64,000 bases of DNA from the NCBI RefSeq assembly GCF_026151205.1, contig NC_087084.1, positions 9,699,453 through 9,763,452 on the forward strand. The letters are read 5' to 3'. Both the position numbers and the translations under genes were made by a program. The notes under the pieces were generated by a model, which had not been told where the DNA came from, did not search any database, and worked only from the letters and a program-made list of their open reading frames with translations. Numbering within the stretch: the stretch's first letter is position 1; each line of letters opens with the position of its first letter. This document shows positions 10,663-22,816 of the stretch, piece after piece. The DNA comes from Bolinopsis microptera (taxonomy: Eukaryota > Ctenophora > Tentaculata > Lobata > Bolinopsidae).

Positions 10663-11493
10663 TGTGTAGCCTGTGTAACACATACTTAGAAACAATCCCT
10701 CATATCTATCTCCATTGTATCCACACAAATAGCTTCATCACAATACTTGAAGACTTTATAAAAGGAAAATCGATAGAAATTACAAAGACCCCAATAAAAT
10801 TAATTTTATAGTTTGTAATCACACTTCACAAATTATAATTATTTTAATATTGTTGCCAAATGGTACATTAGCAAAAGATTTCAGGCAGGGGACATGCCGA
10901 TCTGGCAGGGATATATCAAACTTCTTAAACTTTCACTTACTGGTGACAAAATAGGCCACAAAAGTTCTATTGTGTCGATCTTGGCTGATTAGGGCAAATT
11001 GTCCACCCCATTTTATATTGCTGTCTTTGTTATTTATTATCAATGGTTATTGTTACTATCCTACAGTACTACTAACTGTTTTTTTGTAGTACATGCCCTG
11101 CTTCCTTCCATTCCTAAACTACCTTACAAGCTCTTCCTCTTTTACACCCTTTTCAATCACTTCATTTCACTCATTCACTTCATATCTTATTACCACAGTA
11201 TCTGCCAAACCAACATGGCCCATGTGGAAGGGGCCTTGACGTTGTTGACCACTTGGTCCTGCTGACGGTCGGCCTCCACTCTCTAAAACATACCTTCAGT
11301 GAAAGCAGATGGTCAGCAAATAGCGATGCTAGGGCTTGTGTGAACAAATCTTGACCTACTTTCACACCTTAGGGACGACTCTCGCAAATGCGAGAGTAAT
11401 GACCCCGGGGAGGGCCCCATTGGTTTTAGTAGGTTGCATTTTATAAAAAATTAAAAAAAAAAAAAAAAAAAATAAAATAAAATAAAAAAAAAA
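10663..11493 (+). mobile_element. Second LINE 3' end, with poly(A) tail
   Basis: Coding 10663-10991 repeats the 1202-1777 peptide (CNTYLETIPHIYLHC to the final SILAD) with a frameshift near 10770. It then has the same 3' untranslated region and an A-rich tail at 11447-11493. It is in the opposite orientation to the copy at 691-1985. 5'-truncated and dead. Confidence 0.85.
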
Positions 11494-11615
11494 GTAGTAA
11501 TTAGTATTGTTATGATTATTAATTATCAAGTCTTGTAATCTAATTCCAAACAAAAACATTATCAGGAGAAATAAACAGCATTCCCCTGAAATTACAAGAT
11601 ACCCAAAACAAAAGT

Positions 11616-11867
11616 ATGTGGATGATGATGCTGATTTTGTGGATGATGATGCTGATTTTGTGGCTGATGATGCTGATTTTGTGGATGATGGTGCTGATTT
11701 TGTGGATGATGATGCTGATTTTGTGGCTGATGATGCTGATTTTGTGGCTGATGATGCTGATTTTGTGGATGATGATGCTGATTTTGTGGATGATGATGCT
11801 GATTTTGTGGATGATGATGCTGATTTTGTTGCTGATGATGCTGATTTTGTGGCTGATGATGCTGGAG
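11616..11867. repeat. 21-bp coding-compatible tandem array, 12 copies
   Basis: Unit GATGATGATGCTGATTTTGTG with a few substitutions (GTGGATGAT/GTGGCTGAT). Because 21 is a multiple of 3, several frames stay open on both strands. Confidence 0.9.
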
Positions 11868-12010
11868 TAACCGGACAAGTGACATGTCTCATGTCTGTTT
11901 TTAATAAACAAGTCGAGGATAAGTTTTTTTGTTATGAGGTATCAGACGTAGCTACTCAAACACATGCTAATGGTTTTAAAGGTAGTGTAAAAATTGCTAT
12001 TAAAGTATAA
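11618..12010 (+). CDS. Possible ORF with acidic heptad repeats
   Basis: 130-residue open frame: twelve heptads of the type DDDADFV/ADDADFV, then a non-repetitive tail of about 48 residues (contains VTGQVTCLMSVFNKQVED and DVATQTHANGF) and a stop. The tail is not repeat-derived, which is the only argument for a real gene. Against it: no splice signals or promoter recognised, the array alone keeps frames open, and it starts 120 bp after a LINE tail. Function unknown. Confidence 0.25.
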   Translation: MDDDADFVDDDADFVADDADFVDDGADFVDDDADFVADDADFVADDADFVDDDADFVDDDADFVDDDADFVADDADFVADDAGVTGQVTCLMSVFNKQVEDKFFCYEVSDVATQTHANGFKGSVKIAIKV

Positions 12011-13889
12011 CTTCTGATTTCTTAATTTGTTTTCAAATTTTGTAAAATTGTGTCAAAAGTTACAAGGATAGGGGTGCTCTCATTGTCCATATAGAACCGA
12101 CAGGGGTCACTTTAAGATACCAATAGAATGCACATTATGGTGGGCATCTTCTTTTATACGACCATTATTATGATTATAAAAGGCTATAAAAAGCTATAGA
12201 TCGTCAACCATCAGAAGATCAGAGTATCTGGAGAGCGACAGTAAAGAAACAAATATTGATTTTTACGGCAGAATCTAACAATATCAATGGTAAATAAATC
12301 GATGGAGGCTTGAGGAGGTTTCAAGTGCCGGAGGCCACTGCTTATCGTTGGATTTGAGAGCGACTTGTGCTTGAAACCAGCTCAGTCATCCACTACGTCA
12401 ATATGCAAATTTAAAAATTCAAAAATATAAAAGTAAGAAAAATATAAAAACAAGAACTTATACAGCTTTACACTTCTTACTGTGTGAAGTATGTACCTTT
12501 AAGAATGGTTGTACCCTACGTTCTTTAAGCCGGGTACCGTACGTACTTTAAGCCGGGTACCCTACGTACTTATCACTACATCAACACCTTGGCAGCCTGA
12601 CACTAAGCCAATTACAGCTCGCTTATAGTTACAGCTCGCTTCGGTTGGAAAATATGGCTCCTTTTACAAGCAAGATCCACTAGGTCTACTAACTGTGAGG
12701 TGCCTCAGCTACATGGATTGAGGTCCCCACTTTTTATATATTGATATTTTTATAACCTCAGACTTTATACTTATTCTAGTTATTTACCTCTCCATCCCCA
12801 TGAGTCCATCTGTCCGTCACTGGCTTCAAAAAGGCAAGAGAAGCCCGTATCATTGCATGCAAAAATACTCAGCTATTGCCTGGCAACGGTTACCATGCAA
12901 ACGAAAGTTTGTAACTTAAACAGAAGAAAAAAGAGAAAAGAAGCAAGGAGTGTCAACCAATAACCAATATGAGAATATGAAGCAAAGTGAACCAAACTGA
13001 AGATAGATTGGTCAAACACGTACAAAACAATGAACATATATAAAAAGTGATTTCAGCTATTGTAACAGCTATTGTTAACCCATTAAGGACCTATGGATAC
13101 CATGATTTGATTAATGATGAGTTAATTTGTTTCAATTAATGATGAGTTATACCTCTTCATCAACAATGTTTTGTCGCCGATGTCTCACTGGCTTCGGACT
13201 TTGGGTGAGGGCCTTGAGCATCTCATAGAGGAGTAATTAGCAGGAATTAGCAGGAATTAGCAGGAATTAGCAGCACGAAGAGATCGAACAAAAACTTTTG
13301 AGCTTTCAGTTCTGATCGACGCCGGGCAAACTTTCCGTATGTATAGATATAAATAATAAAAATAAACGTGAGATCAAAAATAACCCTTTAAAGCAGGTTG
13401 GGTGGGAGTTTCAGTCAATTAGTAACCGAACAATGTCTTATCAATCAAATGAGTCGTCTCAAAACTACTCACAGATATCAGGCTTTAACTATTGTTAATA
13501 GATTAAAAACTTACTCGTTCTCCCATTATTGAATGACAAAGGAAGCTTTCATCTGCTGATGGCTCTATTAGATTATATGAGCATAAGACAAAACTTGCAT
13601 TATTTTTACGAGACACACAGGCGCCGTTATAGACCACAAATTTAACTTCAGTATTATAGCATTATCCGAGGGGTCATTAGACCACAAATCATATTATCCG
13701 AGGCGCCAGTAACGTAATAGGAAGCTATATTCTTCAATCAACGTGTCTAGATCTACTTGTAATTGGTCGTCATTTAGTGCTGTGCACTTCTTTAAAGTGG
13801 CCTTCTTCTTATGTCTTATGACTGACTATACTGACCACCTTGAGCTTAATGCCCCGTGGACAGAAGACTAATAATAATCCTATACTATA
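12011..13889. other. No gene recognised; short local repeats
   Basis: Contains a short direct repeat at 12515-12572 (TTTAAGCCGGGTACC, twice) and GGAATTAGCA in tandem at 13235-13272. No exon is supported. Confidence 0.4.
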
Positions 13890-13975
13890 AAGGAGTAAAA
13901 GAGGACAAACTTGGAGACTCAGGAATGAGGCATTCCTGACTAAACAATCACATTGATAATTTGCTAATTACAATA
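13890..13975. repeat. Direct repeat shared with 17668-17750
   Basis: AAAAGAGGACAAACTTGG, then CTCAGGAATGAGGCATTC, matches 17672-17750 in the same orientation with small differences. Together with the duplicated exons at 14821 and 17131 this indicates an old local duplication whose order is now rearranged. Confidence 0.65.
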
Positions 13976-14079
13976 TGACTATCCTAAATAATCTTATAGA
14001 GAAACTAACTTTAGTGTTACACAATTAAGATACATCAAAAAAAAATCATTAAATCAGTATAATATGGTGGGTAACACGA

Positions 14080-14296
14080 CCTCTGTCCGACAGCGACATC
14101 TGTCCGACAGCACTATTTTTTTGTGTTTGAAATGATATCTCAAATTTGGCACATAGAAATACACCCAAACTTGCACAAATTATTTGTCTTAATCTTACTA
14201 TCTAGAAAGAAAATTGTACGGTAGGATCCGACATGAACTTGTCCGGATAACCTATTTTCTGAGTCGGACAGATGTCGCTGTCGGACAGATGTCGCC
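14080..14296. mobile_element. Short MITE with 35-bp inverted ends
   Basis: Left end CTGTCCGACAGCGACATCTG (14082 on) and right end CAGATGTCGCTGTCGGACAG (about 14268-14290) are reverse complements; each end contains the TGTCCGACAG motif twice. No coding capacity; superfamily not assigned. Confidence 0.7.
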
Positions 14297-14820
14297 CAAT
14301 CAATATGGTGCTATTTCTTTTATCTGCACTACAGTGCATTTCCAAAGCTTCAACCCTTCAAGAACGAGGCCTACGAAACATCAACCGTGAACCGAGTTAC
14401 CCAAACTCGTATGGAGACTCAAGAGAGGCGATATAAAATATACCATTGACTGGCAATAGGCAAATATTTTAAAAAATGCCAATCAAACAAGCCTGGTGCG
14501 AGAACGTGCAACTTGTGCCTGACAGAAAAGCTCAACAGCAGGACCGAGCTAATCTCAAAATGCAGGCACTCAAGGAAATTCCTAATAATGCACTGCTGTT
14601 AACTTTATGAATGAGCAAACTGTCTTAAGAGAATATTTTTAGATCTAATCTAAGTTCCTGACGATTGCTTTAGTTTAATTTCTATAGTATGAAACTTGAA
14701 GTAGAACTTGCCATTTGAACTTTGTTTCATTTTTTCTAAAATCAGTTTATAAATATAACCTTTAGAATGGGATGGCCCCAAAACATGCCATCACATACCC
14801 AATTACCATTAATATCTAAC

Positions 14821-14995
14821 CTTGTCTATAAATTTAAAGAGAGCAGAAAACAGATGTATCTGATGATCGGCATCAGCAGGAGTCACCCTCTTCTCATAAT
14901 GGTCGGTGATCTCGGAGCTAGCCTCCCCTCCATTAGCAAGTACTGGGGCCTTCCCTCCAAGTGCACCGTGTAACATCAGATTAAAGGAAACGGTG
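14821..14995 (-). CDS. Duplicated exon, copy 1 (possibly decaying)
   Basis: 175 nt between acceptor ATAAATCCTTAG and donor-like GTTAGAT. It encodes NLMLHGALGG ... DHQIHLFSALFKFIDK. Copy 2 at 17131-17324 has the same ends and the same HLFSA/NLFSA...FKFI-K finish. Copy 1 differs by a 1-nt change in entry phase and has a weaker donor (GTTAGAT against GTAAGAT), so it may be the degenerate copy, though its frame is open. I do not recognise the family. Confidence 0.45.
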
Positions 14996-15623
14996 CTAAG
15001 GATTTATCATAAATGGTCGTTTAGTTCAGCAAATTCAGTTTTTGTGGTAAATCAGTTGGTCTTATAGTAGTATGTTAGACGTTACGTAATGCTCCGTCTC
15101 GAATCAGTGCGAGCATTCATAATAAGTTCATCATAATTTTGATGAGGGAGTGGGAATTTTTTAATGGGAGAACGGGACTTCTTATTGTCTTTTATTTTAG
15201 AGAGCCACCCATTGTAACTGGTAGTACTAGAATAATTGTAATAGTGAACAAAGGATCTCTTATCCTTCGTGCAAATGAGTTTACGTCACCTTCACCTACA
15301 ACAAGAGGACGTTACCAGCATCACAGACAAAGGATAGGAAAAAGAAGATACTCTCTGCCACACTCTGACTCATAGAGCCTGGCAAACTCTAATCACAGGT
15401 TAGTCTGGCAGTGGCTCACACTCTGTTGATATCTCTTTAATCTTTTAATGAGAATTGATTTGAAGCCTCTCAACTTTTCTAGTTGAATGTGTCCCACAAC
15501 CAAGCACATTGCCTAGAAGTCCTTCATTGGACATAAGTGGCGTGTAGCTCTATAAACCAAAACCAAAAAAAATTGTAACAGTGAGGATGATTTTAGGAAC
15601 TTCTACAAAATATTCAGAACAAC

Positions 15624-16981
15624 TTAAGGGGGCATACCCCAAAACAGTGGTTTGTGCCGTCCAGACCAAATGACCTCATAGGCAGTTCAGTGACCTTCTA
15701 GCGCACCGTTTCCACACCAAAAAAAATTATTTTGAGAATTCCCATTTTTGTAATCGAGCATTTCCTGGTTAAGAGTGAAATTTTCGGAAAAAATTATTTT
15801 GTGGTTGAGACGCTATAAGTTAATCATTTCTTGCGGTATCGGGTTAAAATTTTGCTCGCCGTTTATTCACATCTATGTCAAGGTGTGTGTAAAATCTTGA
15901 TATCGTATCTAAAAAGGCTGGTGTGTTATGAATTTTTAAAGTCAAAAAGCTAAAATTGTCCTTTTCAGGCTTATTTTAACAAAAAGTCAGTCAGGGAAGA
16001 TCGGATTATTTGATGCTTGACATCAAATTGTTCTCTGAATTCTGGCGCAGTTTTTGATGCCCTCAAAAATGTTTTTACTCATTCACCTTCTGATCTATTG
16101 GACCTCAAAGCCAAACAACAAATTTAGGCACATTTTTCGTTTTTAATATTTACTGATTTTTCTAAAATGTTGATAGGAATGTGCTAGTGACTTTTTGAAG
16201 GGTGCGAAATAACCGCAACTAGCACATTTATATATGAGTTATGAACAACAAAACACCCTAAAATGCTTCCCTTTGAAGTTATGGGAGAAAATGTGATTTT
16301 TTGGCTTTGCAGATAAAAAATCACATTTTCTCCCATAACTTCAAAGGGAAGCATTTTAGGGTGTTTTGTTGTTCATAACTCATATATAAATGTGCTAGTT
16401 GCGGTTATTTTGCACCCTTCAAAAAGTCACTAGCACATTCCTATCAAAATTTTAGAAAAATCAGTAAATATTAAAAACGAAAAATGTGCCTTAATTTGTT
16501 GTTTGGCTTTGAGGTCCAATAGATCAGAAGGTGAATGAGTAAAAACATTTTTGAGGGCATCAAAAACTGCGCCAGAATTCAGAGAACAATTTGATGTCAA
16601 GCATCAAATAATCCGATCTTCCCTGACTGACTTTTTGTTAAAATAAGCCTGAAAAGGACAATTTTAGCTTTTTGACTTTAAAAATTCATAACACACCAGC
16701 CTTTTTAGATACGATATCAAGATTTTACACACACCTTGACATAGATGTGAATAAACGGCGAGCAAAATTTTAACCCGATACCGCAAGAAATGATTAACTT
16801 ATAGCGTCTCAACCACAAAATAATTTTTTCCGAAAATTTCACTCTTAACCAGGAAATGCTCGATTACAAAAATGGATATTCTCAAAATAATTTTTTTTGG
16901 TGTGGAAACGGTGCGCTAGAAGGTCACTGAACTGCCTATGAGGTCATTTGGTCTGGACAGATTTGGGGTATGCCCCCTTAA
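15624..16981. mobile_element. 1.36-kb foldback element with TTAA target duplication
   Basis: Left arm 15628-16302 and right arm 16315-16977 are nearly perfect reverse complements around a 12-nt loop (GGCTTTGCAGAT). Outer ends GGGGGCATACCCC and GGGGTATGCCCCC are flanked by TTAA on both sides, the target-site duplication typical of piggyBac-type transposases. The left arm has about 15 extra bases near 15647. There is no ORF; it must be mobilised in trans if mobile. Confidence 0.9.
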
Positions 16982-17130
16982 TGTGCTTCACGTGAATGCC
17001 GACACGAATTAACGCTTAAACCGAAGAACTCCGGTAACGGCCGCTATAACCTGGTTATATAACGTTATGTTTTGTGACCAATGGTTACTGATTATAATAA
17101 CTAAAAAACTAATAACCATTTATATCTTAC

Positions 17131-17324
17131 CTTGGATATAAATTTAAAGGGAGCAGAAAATAGGTTCATCTGATGATCAGTAGGAGTCTCATGAGGGTGT
17201 CTGATCTCGGAGCTGGACTCCCCTGCTTCAGCAGGGGTTGATACATCACCTCCAGTAGCAGGTATTGGTGCATCATCTCCCTCAGTTAGTGCCCCATGTA
17301 ACATCAGATACAAGGAAAACGGTT
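17131..17324 (-). CDS. Duplicated exon, copy 2 (intact splice sites)
   Basis: 194 nt between acceptor TAAATCCTTAG and a consensus donor GTAAGAT; enters with 2 nt and leaves in phase 0. It encodes SLYLMLHGALTEGDDAPIPA ... DHQMNLFSAPFKFISK. Ser/Glu/Pro-rich middle with no recognised domain. Same strand as the TRPM-like and 8528 exons. Paralogous to 14821-14995. The two copies are separated by the 15624 foldback element. Confidence 0.55.
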
Positions 17325-17667
17325 CTAAGGATTTATCATGAACGGTCGTTTACAGTAAATTCAGTTGTTCACCGTGTCACGGGCAATGAGAATGAGTGCG
17401 AAATATGCTTTTATAATGAGGAAGTAGGATAAATGGCTTGTACTACCGTTCCAAGGATTACAAATAAAAAGTTTTAAACTACAATCGTAGTACCCAAAAC
17501 AATATAATACTCATGTAGAGTAAATAAATATTATATGGAATGCATAATTCCAGCGAATACTGTTCAGTTTTCGTATTTACAGTGGTAGAAAAAGTGACAG
17601 ACGCTTAGACGCTATTTCGTTATGAAGCAACCGAATAGCAGTCGATAAGTTATAATGATAAGTTAGA

Positions 17668-17750
17668 TGCTTAAAAGAGGACCAACTTGGGACTCAGGAA
17701 TGAGGCATTCTTGTCGCATGACTAGACTATCAGATTGATAATTACATAAC
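17668..17750. repeat. Direct repeat shared with 13890-13975
   Basis: See the copy at 13890. The rest of 17751-18744 is AT-rich with no gene recognised. Confidence 0.6.
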
Positions 17751-18744
17751 ATATTATACGCTTTGATAAGCTTTGATAAGCTTTGATATGGCAGAGTAAA
17801 CGGATCTTATTCAAATGGTGAGCCTGATGGGATAAACTTTCAAAAGTCAAGACCTATTTTCCGGTTCATTAGAAAGGGAGCCTGAAGCTTTTGGTAGGTT
17901 TCAACTTATATACGATATAGAGACAAGTGAGAATTGTCTGAGTGGAGGTGAAATAGATATGATAACAACTTACTTTAATTAATCACTAATTAGTTTAATT
18001 AGTTCAATTAGTGCAATAAATTTACGAACTCTGTTCATTAACTAGTATTTACAGTTTTTTCTTGCTCTGTCAAACACGAGTAAAATTGTACATTTTGTGG
18101 AAATTTAGCCAGGTTTATTCTTTTATTGTAAACGTAGCCGATAAAAACTTATATTACCGAAAAGCTGCCCATATAGCTCTATCACTAACTAAGATAAAGC
18201 ACTAATCCTTTACATTTTATAAAAATTTAGATCAATATCACATCAGAGCTGTCAACAATGCAATCTTTTATACGAAATAGTCTATTCTGTCTATCAAGAA
18301 TCTACTGCACAGTGGTATATACTCAATTGCCTGGCAGAGCTGTTGTGTTACACGATTTCTAAGGAAATTTAGATCCGTTTTATTCATTAAAAAAATAGAC
18401 AAATTCATATAAGGCCCAGACATGTCAGGCTTTGTCAGGTTTTGTAGGTTTTCTTCTGGGCTCCAGTTTTAAACCTTAACACAGTATTAGTACTAACACA
18501 GTATTCGTCAGCATAGGTTCCAGCCTATAATAACTGACATTAAAACTTTATTTAACAATAGCTCTGTGTGAAGTGTGAACCACTAATTTTATTTTGGGCT
18601 CCACCGCCTCCAGGTTTAACACAGTATTCTTCAGGTGCATTGGTTCCTGCTTACAATAGGTCTGTGAAATACTAATGATTGAACCGTTATTTAGTTCAAA
18701 TAACGGAGTAGTTCGCTGTTTATTAGTCTCATGATTGAAATACT

Positions 18745-19019
18745 GATATCTGGATATTATCCGGTTGGAAGAGACAAGGACAAGTGAAACAAGGAAGTTA
18801 GGAGTAAGGGCAAATTTTCGGCGTCAACGCCATCTTCAGGCTCAAATTATTTGTTATATAGTAGTGTTGAAAGTATTAAAAATTGTAATACTTTCAACAC
18901 TACTATATAACAAATAATTTGAGCCTGAAGATGGCGTTGACGCCGAAAATTTGCCCTTACTCCTAACTTCCTTGTTTCACTTGTCCTTGTCTCTTCCAAC
19001 CGGATAATATCCAGATATC
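18745..19019. repeat. 275-bp palindrome A with shared core
   Basis: Arms 18745-18877 and 18887-19019 are 133-nt reverse complements with no mismatch that I can see, around a 9-nt spacer (AAAAATTGT). The innermost 37 nt of each arm (CTCAAATTATTTG ... AGTGTTGAAAGTATT) are identical to the core of the palindrome at 58873-59183, while the outer about 96 nt are unrelated to it. Confidence 0.95.
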
Positions 19020-19428
19020 GTTATTTAGTTCCATAAGCGGGATGAGCCACACCTATCGAGAATAACACATGCATCTTATATATTTACCTACATCTTATAC
19101 TTTTATAAGCAACCAGACATAAACTAGTCGGCTTCGAAAACTAAAATAACACAAAAACGGTGTGCAAGAGCAGCATTGAGACGAAGGACCACACCCGACC
19201 TGATACCCGCTTTCCAAAAGAATTGTGCATCTTATCGGTGGTTTCTGACCAAAACCTATAACTTAGACGATAACCATGATTAACGATGATAACCGAGATC
19301 ATATCAAATTAAAGAAAGGTTTTAATCATGGAGGAGGTGGTTTCCACCCAAAACCCTATCATTTAAATATTTCTAACACCACAAAAACCGAGATATTAGA
19401 TTAGATAAATAGTCAGGGACGAAACGGA

Positions 19429-22400
19429 ATCTCGTTAGCTTTTCGTGTTAAAAGCGATTTCTCAACGGTTATCACCTCTCTAGATTATTCTCAAAACATT
19501 TGGACTTCATTGCATTTTTGAAATAAATGCAATGAGGGCGTTTTCGGCCACACCCCTTTTCAGGGTTTCGCGGTCACTCGAATTTTTGTATTTCAGCCCA
19601 GGAAGGTTTTAAAGACTATTCCGATACACCAAAATGTGCCTAATAGCCACATTTATATACAACTTATGAAGCAACATATACCTTAAAATGCTTTGTTTCG
19701 GAATTATGGCCGAAAAACGGTTTTTGGCTTGACGCAGTTCATAATTTCCGTGATTTTTTGCATTTCCGCCTAGGAAGGTCGTAGAGACTATTTTGATATA
19801 CTAAAATGTACATAATGGCCACATTTATATACAACCTATGAAGCAACATATACCCTAAAAGGCTTACTTTCGGAAATGTGGCTGAAAAACGAATTTTTGC
19901 CGAGCGAACAATGACAGTATTCACAAATGGGCTATTGGACTGTTAACTAAAAAGGTCTTAAAGAAGACTCATGAGGAACATAGCATTTGTCACAAGATGT
20001 AAGATGACTCACCTTGTGTCCAGAAACACTCACAAAAATTGTAGAATAATCTACTAGTACTTTATTGGGCATCTCTCTTAATGGGCCAGGACAGCAGCAT
20101 ATTTGTGTCTTACGAAAGGGCAATTTTTCAAAATTACGGTTTCTTTAGTAAAGGTCACAGTAAAGGTCAAAGGGTCAGTTGCTAACAGCAAATTGTTTGC
20201 AATTGCCGACTCATGCACATCATATACTCAAAAACGTTCACTTTAGGAGTGATTAGTAAATAAGTTTAACTATACTGCATGATTTGTGAAAACTCCAACA
20301 ATTTTTCATTGGCACCAATTTAGCCAAAATGTAATGACCAAAATTCAACTTTTAATTTATTCATTTCATAAAACCATATTGTTGCTTGACCGCTGACCAG
20401 TACCCCACTTTATAATTATAATTGACTTCACTGCCTCGACCAATATTGGTCTGTAATCGCTAGATTGAGATCTGTTGGCTGCAGTTTAATTTGGCTCATT
20501 TACCATTTAAATAGTAATACCGCAGTGGTTTGGTTCGCATAGATTTTCCCATCGTATGATAATGTGTGTCATTCCCTCGTTTTTTAATCAAGTGGTTACT
20601 AGCTAGCTCTTTTGTTATTACAGCTGCCTCGAGATCTTTTCTAGGGCACTAATGCATTAGTACTAGAACACTAGAACTGTAATTCTAGAACTTCAGATTA
20701 AGATTACTTGACTGAATGGCAGGGTTCGAGATTCGACTCTAAAACTCTCAGTTTAGGAGTGATTAGTAGATGCATGATGTGCGAAAACTCCAACTAGACA
20801 AGGATCATGCTTAATCAAAGTGTTCCTTGACTTGAACTTAAGTCTCGTAAGTCCAAACTGGAGTTTGAGCCACTGAATCGAATACAACCTGATATTAATT
20901 TTAGGATTTCGGGAAATCCATTCAGATTTTTATTCTTTGGTTTTTCAATTGTGCTACGAATCCGAGTTTGAGTTGATAACACCGAATTTCCTGTTTGACT
21001 CTCAAAGAGAGGAACCAAGGCGTAGGTTCCTCTTTTTGGCTCTGAGACCCAACTTTAACATCAGACTTCGGAGATCATTGCGTCGGAGATCATGTAAGTG
21101 TAACATCAGTACCGGAGATCAGACTTTTTTGCTTGATATTGGACCTATGAATCTAATGATATATTCGAAACAGTACGGGATTTAACCAAGGTTAATTTAG
21201 ATAAGATATACCAGCTTTCGGGGTTACAAGACCCCACGAAAGGCAGGCAGAGCATCCTAAATCCTCATGCTATCCTCACGTTGACCATCTAGGTCCATAC
21301 CCCAGCCCCTCATTAAAAAACAGCTACTAGGCCCGATATCCGTCCCTTGTCCCGTAGTACTAGTGCCCCGTAAGTAAGAGATCGTTCAGATTTTGGTCAT
21401 TTAGACCCCCTCCCCGCTCTAAAATCCACTTTACCCAAAGCTGGAAAAATTTCACATGTGAAACCTAAAAAGCTAAATCAGCATCTCGAGACCTTCTATT
21501 ATATAAACCCCGTGATCCTACTATAATCTTATAACTTATAAGGCATTGCATGCCGAAATTAAGATCCACCTCAACTGGTGATATGAACCTGGTATGTTAC
21601 CTGAATGCCCTCAGTCAAATCTCGAACCCTGCTAATGCTATTCTGCCAAGTAACCTTAATATGAGGTTCTAGAATTACAGTTCTAATGTTCTTAGTTAGT
21701 GCCCATGCCCCAGATAAGATCTCGAGGCAGCTGTAATAACAGAAGAACTAGCCAGTCACCACTAGATTTAAAAACGAGGGAATGACACGCATTATCATAC
21801 AGCTGTCAAGCAACAATCTGGCCCGGATCCAGTGCCGATTTATTTTAGGTGCGGTATTCTTGGTACATATATCATGGTTTCATGGCATGAATATAAATAA
21901 AAAGTTTGAAGTTGAATTTTGGTCAACACATTTTATTTAAATTGGTGCCAAGGAAAAATTGTTGGGGTTGTCACAAATCATAAAATCATGTAGTAGTTAT
22001 TTACTAATAACTCCTAAAGTGAGCGTTTTTGAGTATATGATGTACATGAGTCGGCAATTGCGAACAATTTGTTGTTAGCAACCGATCCTTTGACCTTAAG
22101 AAACCGTAATTTTGAAAAATTGCCCTTTCGTAAGACACAAATATGCTGCTGTCCTGGCCCATTAAAGCATTAAGAGAGATGGCCAATAAAGTAGATCATT
22201 CTCCAATTTTTGTAGGTGTTTCTGGACACAAAGTGAGTCATCTTACATCTTGTGACAAATGCTATGTTCCTCATGAATCTTCTTTAAGACCTTTTTAGTT
22301 AACAGTCCAATAGCCCATTTGTGAATAATGTCATTGTTCGCTCGGCAAAAATCCGTTTTTCAGCCACATTTCCGAAAGTAAGCCTTTTAGGGTATATGTT

Positions 22401-22816
22401 GCTTCATAAGTTGTATATAAATGTGGCCATTATGTACATTTTAGTGTATCAGAATAGTCTCTGCGACCTTTCTAGGCGAAAATGCCAAAAATCATGGAAA
22501 TTATGAACTGCGTCAAGCCAAAAACCGTTTTTCGGCCATATTTCCGAAACGAAGCATTTTAAGGTATATGTTGCTTCATAAGTTGTATATAAATGTGTCT
22601 ATTAGGCACATTTTGGTGTATCGGAATAGTCTTTAAAACCTTCCTGGGCTGAAATACAAAAATTCGAGTGACCGCGAAACCCTGAAAAGGGGTGTGGCCG
22701 AAAACGCCCTCATTGCATTTATTTCAAAAATGCAATGAAGTCCAAATGTTTTGAGAATAATCTAGAGAGGTGATAACCGTTGAGAAATCGCTTTTAACAC
22801 GAAAAGCTAACGAGAT
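19429..22816. mobile_element. 3.4-kb long-inverted-repeat element
   Basis: Left arm 19429-about 20735 matches the reverse complement of right arm about 21610-22816, diverged by substitutions and indels; outermost bases ATCTCGTTAGCTTTTCGTG. Inside each arm a block of about 125 bp occurs twice in tandem (ACATTTATATACAACTTATG, GAAGCAACATATACC). The spacer 20736-21609 has only short frames. It could be a foldback transposon or an old inverted duplication; no target duplication was found. Confidence 0.75.
20736..21609. other. Spacer between inverted arms, no gene recognised
   Basis: Unique sequence with short open frames only (the longest about 80 codons). It contains TTTAGGAGTGATTAGTA, which also occurs inside the left arm at about 20244, so part of the arm is repeated here. 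Confidence 0.4.
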
